DNA of 64,000 bases from the NCBI GenBank assembly GCA_023807065.1, contig JAJJLU010003460.1, forward strand, positions 1-64,000, read 5' to 3'. Position 1 is the stretch's first letter. The number at the start of each line of letters is the position of its first letter. The translations under genes and the position numbers were made by a program. The DNA comes from Isotricha intestinalis (Eukaryota; Ciliophora; Litostomatea; Vestibuliferida; Isotrichidae). Below, piece after piece: positions 1 to 8,682 of this stretch. Below the pieces are notes generated by a model that saw only the letters and a list, made by a program, of their open reading frames with translations, did not search any database and was not told the DNA's origin.

Positions 1-248
1 AAATATTAATCATCAAAATAGAACTTGTGCTAACTATCAAGAAATTACTAAAATTAATTGCAGGTGCCATTAAAATTGGCATTAATCATTTTATTCAATT
101 TCAATATCTTTTTTTTGGTATTAAAATCTTTTATTTTTTCATTTAAAAAAAAATTTTATTTTTATTTAAAAAAAATTAAGAAAATAATCATTTGTGTTTT
201 TAAAATATTTTTAAAATTTTGATTTCAATTAAATTTAAATTTAAAAAA

Positions 249-1028
249 ATGGGAGAAATTATGTTATTTACATGTTCAATAATACTAATATTTGTTTTAT
301 ATATTTTTTATAAAAAAGAGCAAGAAAAAAATAAAATGGCATATTATCCCCTTTATCAAGCAATACCATTTGGAAATGATATATATAATAGACAATACAG
401 AAATAACTATTTAAATTATTCAAATCAGTTTGTAAATAATAATTATGAAATTCCAAATTGGAATAATTATAACCAGAAAAAAAACAATGTAAGTTATAGA
501 AATAATAATCTACAAAAAAATATGTTAAATTCAACTTTTCTTCAAAGTCCTTCTTATTTTATACATGATTATATTGATAAATCAAATAATAAATTATATA
601 ATAATGAAAATCAAAAACCTAAAAATAGTCTTCATGTATTGAATGGAAAAAGGATAACTTTTGGAAATGAAGATAATTTAATGTTTGAAAAAAAAAATTC
701 TGTGAGAACTATAAATGCAGAAGAATATATAGATAATATAAAATATTTATATAATAATAATTCAATAAATAAAAACAGTACAAATAAAAAAGATTATTTA
801 AATAATACTCCAAAATCAAATTTATCAGAATTTATTTCAATGAGTAAAGTCGATCAAATGGAAGATATGAGTGTAATTTTTTCTGAAAAAGAAAATACGA
901 ATTCTAAAAATTGCAATAATAATGAATTGAGTAATAAAAATATGAAACAACAAAATTCTTTAAAAAACCATTTTGAAGACACTGTTATTAAAAAATTAAA
1001 TTTTACTGAAGAAAAAAAAAATAATTAA
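249..1028 (+). CDS. Hypothetical N-terminally membrane-anchored Asn-rich protein
   Basis: I do not recognise this family. The open frame can be extended upstream to a TTG, but the first ATG is at 249 and gives a 259-residue protein. Residues about 4-20 are a hydrophobic stretch (IMLFTCSIILIFVLYIFY) followed by lysines and glutamates, so it reads as a signal anchor with the rest on one side of a membrane. The remainder is low-complexity and rich in Asn, Tyr, Lys and Ser, with no cysteine pattern or known motif. It ends in TAA. The Asn richness is at least partly a product of the AT-rich base composition. Function unknown. Confidence 0.6.
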   Translation: MGEIMLFTCSIILIFVLYIFYKKEQEKNKMAYYPLYQAIPFGNDIYNRQYRNNYLNYSNQFVNNNYEIPNWNNYNQKKNNVSYRNNNLQKNMLNSTFLQSPSYFIHDYIDKSNNKLYNNENQKPKNSLHVLNGKRITFGNEDNLMFEKKNSVRTINAEEYIDNIKYLYNNNSINKNSTNKKDYLNNTPKSNLSEFISMSKVDQMEDMSVIFSEKENTNSKNCNNNELSNKNMKQQNSLKNHFEDTVIKKLNFTEEKKNN

Positions 1029-1222
1029 ATTATATATGTATAAATATGATTTTTTTTTATTTTTAAAAAGCTTTTAATTTTCTTTTATTTGCGATATAAT
1101 TTTTGTAATTTAAATTTCATTTATTCAATTAAAAATTAATTATAAATGAAAAAAAATGATAATTAAAATCTAATAAAAAAAGAGATTGAATATACTACTT
1201 ACCTATAAAAAAGACAAATAAA

Positions 1223-1822
1223 TTAAGATTTAAACGTTTTAATTCTAGTATATAAATTATTAATACTTTTTTTAAATCCTGCTTTTGAAACATTTTTAGG
1301 TACTATCCCTCTATTTTTTAATCTATCTTTTAAGTCGCCTAAATTTTTTTGATTTTTATCTCCAATATCAATCTTACTATTAATGACTAATTCTTCTTTT
1401 TTAAATTCTTTATTTATATCAAATATCCTATCTGTTATTTTTTCTATATGATTTTTTGGAACAATTTTACCATATAATTTACCTATATATTTATTATTCA
1501 TATTATAATTTAATTTTTTTTCTTGTGAACTTTCTCTTATTAGAAATGAATTTTTATTAAATTCATTATTACCTATTGATTTAAAATTGTATAAGTCTTC
1601 TTTTTCTATTTTTTCATTTTCCTCATTGTTCACTAAAATATTCATATTTATTTTTTTTAAAGTTGTTTTATGATTATGACTTCTTAAATGGATATTTGAA
1701 ACAATATTAGGAATAGATAAAGATGGATTATATTGAATTTCATGTTCTGATTGATTTGCAAGTAAACCTTCTGGAGAAAAAGAAATATGAGAAATTGAAG
1801 TTGATACATTTTGACCTTTCAT
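1223..1822 (-). CDS. Hypothetical protein, 199 aa
   Basis: An uninterrupted minus-strand frame from an ATG at 1822 to a TAA at 1223. The protein is polar, with no signal peptide, membrane segment or recognisable domain. Its C-terminal third is basic (KDRLKNRGIVPKNVSK) and might bind nucleic acid or microtubules, but that is only an impression. It lies about 200 bp from the end of the preceding plus-strand gene (tail to tail) and downstream of LIS1 on the same strand. Codon use matches its neighbours. Function unknown. Confidence 0.55.
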   Translation of the reverse strand: MKGQNVSTSISHISFSPEGLLANQSEHEIQYNPSLSIPNIVSNIHLRSHNHKTTLKKINMNILVNNEENEKIEKEDLYNFKSIGNNEFNKNSFLIRESSQEKKLNYNMNNKYIGKLYGKIVPKNHIEKITDRIFDINKEFKKEELVINSKIDIGDKNQKNLGDLKDRLKNRGIVPKNVSKAGFKKSINNLYTRIKTFKS

Positions 1823-2024
1823 TTATAACAGAAAAAAATAATAAAAATTAAATCATATAAAAATTAAGAAATAGAATCAAAAAATTAAATTAATAAACTA
1901 AAAAAAAGAAATGAAAAAAATATATTCGAAAAAAAAACCATTCAATATGATTGAATATAATATAACAATATTTTTTAATTTATTATTAAATATGATAATA
2001 TAATAATCAATGTAAAATTTAATT

Positions 2025-3323
2025 TTAACTGCAATCCCAAATTTTGATAGTTAAATCATTAGAACCAGAAGCTAAAATTTTGCATTTAGAACTCATAGCA
2101 ACAGTGACAACAAAACTTTCATGAGCATCACTAAGTTTTTTTTGACATAATCCATTTTTTAAATCCCAAATTCTAACACTTTTATCATCAGAACAACTAA
2201 CAAAATATTTTCCTGAAGGATGTTCACATAAATTTCTCACCCAATTATCATGTCCACTAAATATTTTTACACAAATTCCTCCTATTACATCCCATAACAT
2301 AATTAATTTATCTCTACTTCCACTTAATAAATATTCTTTATTAATATCATTCATATCTTTTATTACTTTTTTTTCATTCATTTTGAAATTATCATCATCA
2401 TTTAAATTTTTATTATAACTTTGAACATAATCACTTGAAAAAATATTAAATATAGAAGTTTCATTTTTTAAGAAAATAACAATTTCAATTTTATTAGAAT
2501 GTCCAGTTAAAAAATTTAATTGATTGAAATTATTATTAATTTGCCAAATAATGATACTTTCATCATCACTAGAAGAAGCTAATAAATTTCCTTTATTATT
2601 AACAGAAACACATCTGACCCATTCACTATGTCCATAAATAGTTTTTTTACAATTTCCAGTAGAAATTTCCCAATATTTAATACTTTTATCTCTTGAAGCA
2701 CTAAAAATATAATTAGAATCAGGAGAAAATTCAATAAAAGAAACAGTATGATCATGTCCGTTTAAAACTTTAAATAAATTCATATTTTCAAAATTCCAAA
2801 TTTTAATTGATAAATCTGATGAACATGATCCAAGAAATTTACCATTATTATCAAAAGTTATATGATTGATTGTATTTGAATGTGCTTTTACACTTTTATC
2901 TTGTGAAAAATCATCACATTCCCATATTATTATTGATGCATCTTCTGAACTTGATGCTAATTTTTTGTAAAATGGATGAAATGCTAAACATGTTATTTCC
3001 TTTCTATGTCCTCTTAATGTCACTTTTGATATACTTTTTGGTAATCCTATTGAATCTAAATTTTTCTTTGATTGATTTTTATTTGGGTTCATTCCATTTT
3101 CTAAATCTTCTTTTAATTGAACTAAATTTGTTTCTAAATCTAAAATCTTTTTCTGTAAAGATATTATTGTTCCCCATTTTTTATCTAATTTATTTCCCTT
3201 TGTTGCATCCTCTGTTTTTAAATTTGTCTCTGACATAAAGGCTAATGCTGAATTTTGAAAATTTTTTTTCAATAAATATTCTAGTATACTCTTATTTATT
3301 TCTTCATCACGTTTACTTTTCAT
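2025..3323 (-). CDS. PAFAH1B1: LIS1 (PAFAH1B1) homologue, dynein regulator
   Basis: LIS1 binds the dynein motor ring and tunes its force and microtubule attachment in transport, nuclear positioning and cilia. The 432-residue product has the family layout: a LisH dimerisation motif at residues about 6-37 (EEINKSILEYLLKKNF), a short coiled coil at about 50-75, then seven WD40 blades from about residue 100 to the end. The blades show the GH...WD pattern, for example GHDNWVRNLCEHPSGKYF and SDDKSVRIWDL. Length is close to the 410 of animal LIS1; the excess is a polar insertion of about 50 residues inside blade 5 (residues about 275-325). Start at ATG 3323. Single-exon as far as visible. Confidence 0.9.
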   Translation of the reverse strand: MKSKRDEEINKSILEYLLKKNFQNSALAFMSETNLKTEDATKGNKLDKKWGTIISLQKKILDLETNLVQLKEDLENGMNPNKNQSKKNLDSIGLPKSISKVTLRGHRKEITCLAFHPFYKKLASSSEDASIIIWECDDFSQDKSVKAHSNTINHITFDNNGKFLGSCSSDLSIKIWNFENMNLFKVLNGHDHTVSFIEFSPDSNYIFSASRDKSIKYWEISTGNCKKTIYGHSEWVRCVSVNNKGNLLASSSDDESIIIWQINNNFNQLNFLTGHSNKIEIVIFLKNETSIFNIFSSDYVQSYNKNLNDDDNFKMNEKKVIKDMNDINKEYLLSGSRDKLIMLWDVIGGICVKIFSGHDNWVRNLCEHPSGKYFVSCSDDKSVRIWDLKNGLCQKKLSDAHESFVVTVAMSSKCKILASGSNDLTIKIWDCS

Positions 3324-3578
3324 TTTTTAATTTTTTTTTATTTTTTTTTATTTGAAAATTATCTTTTTAATTATTTAATTTTTTATTTATTTTTAGTAAA
3401 ATATAATTAATTTAAGATTAAATAATTAATACTTTTTCTAAAATTTAAATTAAATTCTATAAATTAGAAGCAACAATAAAATTGATAAAATATCAAAAAC
3501 AATGAAAAAAATCAATAAAATAAAGTAATTAAATAAAAATTTCTTTGAAAAATATTTAAACTAATAGAAAGTAAAAAT

Positions 3579-4058
3579 TTAGCTTCCAGCAGTAGCTAAA
3601 ATTAAAGAAATTATAAGACCATATAATCCTAAAGCTTCAGCGAAGATTAAAATAAGCATCATTCCTACAAAAATTTTATCTTCTTGTCCTAAAGCCCTTA
3701 CTCCAGCATCGCCGGCTTTTCCAATAGCAATTCCAGCCCCAAGAGAAGAAATACCACAACATAATCCTGCAGCTAAATGTTTATATCCAAGAAATAAATT
3801 ATAATTTTCTGAATTAACTAAGACATTCCCTTTTAAAATCACTGCAACAATTAAACCATAAATTCCAAGGATACCTGCCATAATTACTGGAATTACACTT
3901 TTAATTACTTTTTCTGGATATGTTATTCCCATACTACATATTCCTACTCCACTTATACATGTACCATATGCTGCTCCTATGTTTGCAAAACATAATGCTG
4001 ATGCTATACCCATTAATCCGTAAAATTGACCATCTTCACCTGGTAACATTTCTGCCAT
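3579..4058 (-). CDS. ATP6V0C: V-type H+-ATPase proteolipid subunit c
   Basis: This is the rotor-ring proteolipid of the V-ATPase, which carries protons across endomembranes. At 159 residues it has the usual length and four hydrophobic helices in two hairpins. The proton-carrying glutamate is visible in helix 4, E141 in LILIFAEALGLYG. The glycine-rich helix 1 (ASALCFANIGAAYGT) and helix 3 (GLCCGISSLGAGIAIG) are also typical. Codon use is biased, as expected of an abundant protein. It fits the endolysosomal theme of Fab1 and VPS26 elsewhere in the window. Confidence 0.95.
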   Translation of the reverse strand: MAEMLPGEDGQFYGLMGIASALCFANIGAAYGTCISGVGICSMGITYPEKVIKSVIPVIMAGILGIYGLIVAVILKGNVLVNSENYNLFLGYKHLAAGLCCGISSLGAGIAIGKAGDAGVRALGQEDKIFVGMMLILIFAEALGLYGLIISLILATAGS

Positions 4059-4289
4059 TTCTTTTTTTCTTTTTTTATATTTTTTTTTTATTTGTTTCTT
4101 ATTTTTTTTTAATTTTTTTTAGGATTTTTATTATTATGGCTTTTTATTTATATGTTTATTGGTTTTTCTTACTTTTATTTACTTCCTTTTAATAATAATA
4201 TTGTAAAATCAAAAAAATGCAATCCTTTAAAATATTTTATTCACTTTTCAAAAATAATAATATAATTTGGAAAAATATAATAAATTAAT

Positions 4290-6503
4290 ATGGATATAAC
4301 TTCAGATTTAATCTTTAAAACTATTGAAAAAAAATTTAAAAAGAAAGAAAACAATGAAAAAAATAATATTTTAACTAATGGAATAATTTTAAATCATTCA
4401 AAAATATCTTCATTTATATTTAATTCAAAAGAACCAAATATTATTTATAATTTTGAAAATTTAGAATATTTATCATTAACTTATAATTATCTAAGAAACA
4501 TTGATTTTATTGAATATCTCCCAAATATTTTTTATTTAGACTTATTTAATAATTCGATAGATGATTTTACTCCATTAAATAAAAAAAATATTTTTGGTTA
4601 TTTAAGATTATCAATTGATCGTTTTACTGAAAATAAAATTTTACAAATTAATGGATTAACAATTGCAATATTTGATATTGAAATAAAAGACATTCAATTA
4701 ATAAAAAACATAGTATATAATAATCCAAATATTATAATGATAAATAATAATATAAATTATATAATAGATAAAATTATTTCAAAAGAACAATCCAAAAAAA
4801 TAGGAAGAAGAATAAGTGTTATGAAGCAAAACTCAGATATTTTTGCAGAACAAGAAAATAATAAAAATGAACATTTAAATATTAAAAATAATTGTTTATT
4901 ATCTTTAAAGAAATTTTATTCTAGATATACAAAAAGGATTGAACGTATTTTAAATGTAAAAATGATTAATACTTCTTTAGCATTAAAAGAATATAAAGAA
5001 TATTTAGATATTGAAAGAAATAAATTAATTTTATTAAATGATTGTTATAATGAAATATCTAGATTTAATTATAATATGAATAATTTCTATATTAGTAATA
5101 TAAATTCAATTTATGAAAATAAAAAGATAAATGATATATTATTTTATGGTTTAGGAGATAAATTAAAAAAAAATAAAGCTAAAGGAGAAGATTCATTAAA
5201 AGTAACTTTAATTATTTTAACTTGTTTATTATTTCTTTTAATGGATTTAATTTCTAAAGAAATGGGTGTTACTATACTTAATATTGTTTTAGAAAAATAT
5301 TTTCAAATTAAAAAAGAAGATTTAATTCCATTAAATTTAAATTTTTTATATTCTATTGCTTTAATTTCTATTTATTATCAATTATACGATGAATTTATTC
5401 AAAAATTTGATGTTGAAAATATAAAAAATGTATTTTATAAGGAAATAATAAAAATATTATCAATGGAAAAATTAATTCTTAAAGCAAATATTCTAAATAA
5501 TAATATAGAAACTAATAAAAATATTTTAGAAAAATCAAAGTTATTAAATAAAAAAACTATAGTAAAAAATAAAGTAAAATTTATAAATAATTTAGATATT
5601 CTTGAAGAATTTATTATATTGATTCAATTTTTATATGATTATATAATTTATGAAAAAATAGATAAAATATTTTTAAATAATGACATTTCAAGTGAATATA
5701 TTTTATTTATTGAATTTAAAGAATTAATTGAACAAAGTCAAGTTGAAAAAACACAAAATATATCTTTAATTGATAAAAAATTGAAGAAAATTCATATTGA
5801 TATTCTTCATCAACAATTTTATTTTGAACAAGAAAAAGTAAAATTTATAAGAAATAAAAATTTTCCTGAAAGACCTAAACAAATTAGAGTTATTAAAACT
5901 TATTACAACTATGATAATGATTATTATCCTCATGATGATATTGAAATAAATGATTTATTTAAAGTTAAAAAAGTTAGAAAAAAAAATTCACTTTCAATTG
6001 AAGATTTAACAAAAATCAATTCAATTAAAACTAATTTTCCTCAAATAAGAAGTAAAAGTTATAATTTGCCTAATGAAACGACAAATGGATTAAATTACAT
6101 TAAAGAAAAATTAAATGATAATTCTACAAAATATATTATTAATAATGAAATAACAGAAAATAAAGAAAAAAATAAAGAAAGAAAATCTAATCATAGGGTG
6201 AATAAAAGTTATGATTTAATGATTAAAACAAATACTTTATCTTTAAATAAAAGAAATGATAAAATTGAAAAACCAGATTTTTATACAGTTAAAGGAATTG
6301 TTCCTTTATCAATGAAATTTTCAAAAAAAAAATCTCCAAATAAAAGCTTGAATCAAAAAAGTAAAAATTTTAATTCTTTTTTATCTGTAACTCGTTTTAA
6401 TGAAGAAGAATTAAGAAAAAAATTATATGCTAATAGAAAAATTAAAAAAATAAATATTCATAAACCAATTAAATTAGGTTCTCTTAATATTGAAACAATA
6501 TAA
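4290..6503 (+). CDS. Leucine-rich-repeat protein with basic C-terminal tail
   Basis: A 737-residue protein. Residues about 30-165 contain several degenerate leucine-rich repeats of the SDS22 type (for example LEYLSLTYNYLRNIDFIEYL, then LPNIFYLDLFNNSI). A lysine-rich helical middle region follows, with a hydrophobic segment near residues 302-320 (TLIILTCLLFLLMDLI) that might be a buried helix or a membrane span. The last 200 residues are basic and polar with repeated short Ser/Lys motifs. SDS22-type repeats are common in ciliary and phosphatase-regulating proteins, but nothing here decides the role. Start at ATG 4290, end TAA. Confidence 0.65.
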   Translation: MDITSDLIFKTIEKKFKKKENNEKNNILTNGIILNHSKISSFIFNSKEPNIIYNFENLEYLSLTYNYLRNIDFIEYLPNIFYLDLFNNSIDDFTPLNKKNIFGYLRLSIDRFTENKILQINGLTIAIFDIEIKDIQLIKNIVYNNPNIIMINNNINYIIDKIISKEQSKKIGRRISVMKQNSDIFAEQENNKNEHLNIKNNCLLSLKKFYSRYTKRIERILNVKMINTSLALKEYKEYLDIERNKLILLNDCYNEISRFNYNMNNFYISNINSIYENKKINDILFYGLGDKLKKNKAKGEDSLKVTLIILTCLLFLLMDLISKEMGVTILNIVLEKYFQIKKEDLIPLNLNFLYSIALISIYYQLYDEFIQKFDVENIKNVFYKEIIKILSMEKLILKANILNNNIETNKNILEKSKLLNKKTIVKNKVKFINNLDILEEFIILIQFLYDYIIYEKIDKIFLNNDISSEYILFIEFKELIEQSQVEKTQNISLIDKKLKKIHIDILHQQFYFEQEKVKFIRNKNFPERPKQIRVIKTYYNYDNDYYPHDDIEINDLFKVKKVRKKNSLSIEDLTKINSIKTNFPQIRSKSYNLPNETTNGLNYIKEKLNDNSTKYIINNEITENKEKNKERKSNHRVNKSYDLMIKTNTLSLNKRNDKIEKPDFYTVKGIVPLSMKFSKKKSPNKSLNQKSKNFNSFLSVTRFNEEELRKKLYANRKIKKINIHKPIKLGSLNIETI

Positions 6504-7320
6504 ATTAAAATAAAACTAAATAAATTGTGGTTTATTTCTATTTTCCTTTTTTATCTTTTCCTTTTTTCTATTTCAGATATTTTCTTCTTTCATAGCTATA
6601 TAATATAAAACAAATATAATGTAATTATTTAACACATCTTTAAGTAGATTGAATATTTTTCAAAGAAAAAAATCAATTACACAATAATAAAAAGATAAAT
6701 AAGTTAAAGTCGGATTTAAAGGAATATAAGCTATTAAATTACTTAACCATCATTCCAAAATTATTATAATCTAAAGTAAGAATTTATATATTACAAAACA
6801 GACTTGATCCCAAAATTATAGAAATATTACAATTTATAAATTCAATAATAAATTGATTTTTTGCTCTTATTTTTTTATATCCAATATCACCTTCCTAAAT
6901 TCTTATAGCTGTTTAAACTTGGATTCCTTTATTATCTTTTATTGAACGCTTTAATCCTATTGTTAATGCTCTTCCTCAAATTCTCCTATTTTATCATTCA
7001 CTAATATTTCATTTAAATCATCTCCTTCATCTATTGTATCTAATATTTTAGATTCTAATGATGGAATTGTTGTTATTAAATTATATATACAAACTTTTTA
7101 TATGCAAGAAGAAAATTCTCTGTTTGGTTCTCTTTCTTCTTGACCCTTTTAATTTCCTTTTTTTCAACTCATTATTTTTTTTAATTAATTTAATTTTTTT
7201 ATATTGTTATTTTTGAAATTTAGATTATCAATATATGTAATTTTATTTTTAATCATTTTTTTAATTGAATATTATTTATTTAAAATTTAAATGAAATGAA
7301 TTATTACTTTAAACAAAGAT
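6504..7320. other. Intergenic region with a possible decayed minus-strand coding stretch
   Basis: No intact gene over 817 bp. Between about 7065 and 6840 on the minus strand, protein-like text appears in two frames, interrupted by stops: LESKILDTIDEGDDLNEIL, then after a frame change TIGLKRSIKDNKG and EGDIGYKKIRAKNQFIIEF. Two of the stops sit where a CAA glutamine codon would be one base change away. I could not identify the parent gene. The rest of the gap is AT-rich with no RNA gene or repeat that I can see. Confidence 0.35.
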
Positions 7321-7788
7321 ATGGAAAGTATAACATTAATTTCTAAAGATCGTCAAAGATTTAAAATATCAGAAAAAGCATGTGTACTTTCTAGATATCT
7401 TAATAATTATATTATAGATTTTCCCTTAGAAACGACAATTTATTTTAGTAATATAAGTGGAAAAACTTTGAATAAAATAGTAGAATATTTAGAACATTAT
7501 AAAAATAAAGAACCAAAAAAAGGAGTAAGATTTTATTTAAGTCAAGAATTTAAAAATATAATAAATCCTTGGGATTATAATTTTATTAATATTGATATTG
7601 AAATTGTTTGTGAAATTGCAAAGGCATCTGAATTTTTAGGAATAAAAACTTTAAAAGAATTATCAAATGCTAAAATAGATTCAATGATGAAAGATGGAAC
7701 TCCAGAAGAAAATAAAAAATTATATCAAAAATTAGAAAGTGTTACAGTTGATAAGCCAAAAAAAAAATCATGTTGTATAATTTTTTAA
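7321..7788 (+). CDS. SKP1-like protein with C-terminal CaaX-type tail
   Basis: SKP1 links F-box proteins to cullin 1 in SCF ubiquitin ligases. This 155-residue product follows SKP1 along most of its length: an N-terminal POZ-fold half (TLISKDRQRFKISEKA; ISGKTLNKIVEYLEHY) and the C-terminal signature with a tryptophan before the helix pair (NPWDYNFINID), then AKASEFLGIKTL and MMKDGTPEENKK. The usual acidic F-box-binding tail ending near NQWC is missing. It is replaced by KPKKKSCCIIF, whose last four residues CIIF fit a CaaX prenylation box next to a polybasic stretch. The tail follows a run of ten A bases, so an assembly slip there should be excluded. It is probably a divergent paralogue; SKP1 identity is firm, membrane anchoring is inferred. 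Confidence 0.75.
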   Translation: MESITLISKDRQRFKISEKACVLSRYLNNYIIDFPLETTIYFSNISGKTLNKIVEYLEHYKNKEPKKGVRFYLSQEFKNIINPWDYNFINIDIEIVCEIAKASEFLGIKTLKELSNAKIDSMMKDGTPEENKKLYQKLESVTVDKPKKKSCCIIF

Positions 7789-8031
7789 AAAATTATTATT
7801 CACATATATTAATATATTAAATTCATTATATTGATAAATTTCCTTTGTAAAATAAATCATCATCTTAACTTATTTAAAAAATATTAATTCTCTTTCTTCG
7901 GAATTAATTATTTTTTTTATTAATTATAATCTTTATCATATTTAAAATTAATTTTTTGATTTTAAATAAAATGATTTGTTCATTATTTTTTAATTATATA
8001 TTTATAAATAAATAAAATTATTTTCAATTCA

Positions 8032-8364
8032 ATGAATAAAAATAAACAAATAGAAGAAACTAATAATTTAGATAATTTATCAACAATGATGAAAAGTTTA
8101 AAAAAAGAATATGATATATTATTTAATCAATTTGAGAAATCTTTGAAAGAAAATGCTAACACTATGGAAATTTTAGAAAAAAAAAATGTATATATTTTTA
8201 GATTGGAAAATAAAAATTTTATTTATGAAGAATCAATTCAAGAAAAAGATAAAATTATTAAAAAAAAAAATGAAGAAATAACAAAATATAAACAGAAAAT
8301 ATTAGAACAAAAAGAATTATTAAAGGAAGTATATTTGATGTTGGAAAATCAAAATAAAAAATAG
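8032..8364 (+). CDS. Small coiled-coil protein, 110 aa
   Basis: A short uninterrupted frame from ATG 8032 to TAG 8364. Almost the whole product is predicted coiled coil, rich in Lys, Glu and Asn with hydrophobic residues at heptad spacing (MEILEKKNVYIFRLENKN and the following 40 residues). No other motif. Coiled-coil proteins this size are often basal-body, axonemal or tethering components, but no assignment is possible. TAG as the stop is uncommon in this window, where TAA dominates; reading through it would add only about 26 AT-rich codons without features. Confidence 0.5.
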   Translation: MNKNKQIEETNNLDNLSTMMKSLKKEYDILFNQFEKSLKENANTMEILEKKNVYIFRLENKNFIYEESIQEKDKIIKKKNEEITKYKQKILEQKELLKEVYLMLENQNKK

Positions 8365-8682
8365 TTTAATTTAAATTATCTAATGATATGTTTCAAAATA
8401 TTTATTTATTTAATTGAAAAAATAAAATATATAGATTAAAGGAAAATATTTTGTTGTTATATTAAAATATTTTTTTTATTTACAAAATGAAACTTTTTTA
8501 TTTCAAAATATGATACAATACCATAATATAAAAATATAATTTTTCCTTTATTAATCAAGTATTTTATAATAATTATATATATAGTATTTATCTAATATTT
8601 ATGTATTAAATTTATGCTTTTATTAACAGGAAAATAATTACAATATATTTTGTTTCAAATATAGTAATTATATTTTTTATTT

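Noticed and set aside
1..218. Short open text at the left edge (NYQEITKINC-like) similar to a piece at about 31,110 (NYQEINLKEI)
   Set aside because: The shared part is only about 15 bases of AT-rich sequence, with no longer alignment, so I do not call it a repeat or a gene end.
5570..5600. GTAAAAT...TTTAG segment inside the LRR gene that looks like a 22-bp intron
   Set aside because: Removing it would shift the frame of a long continuous protein, so it is more likely coding sequence.
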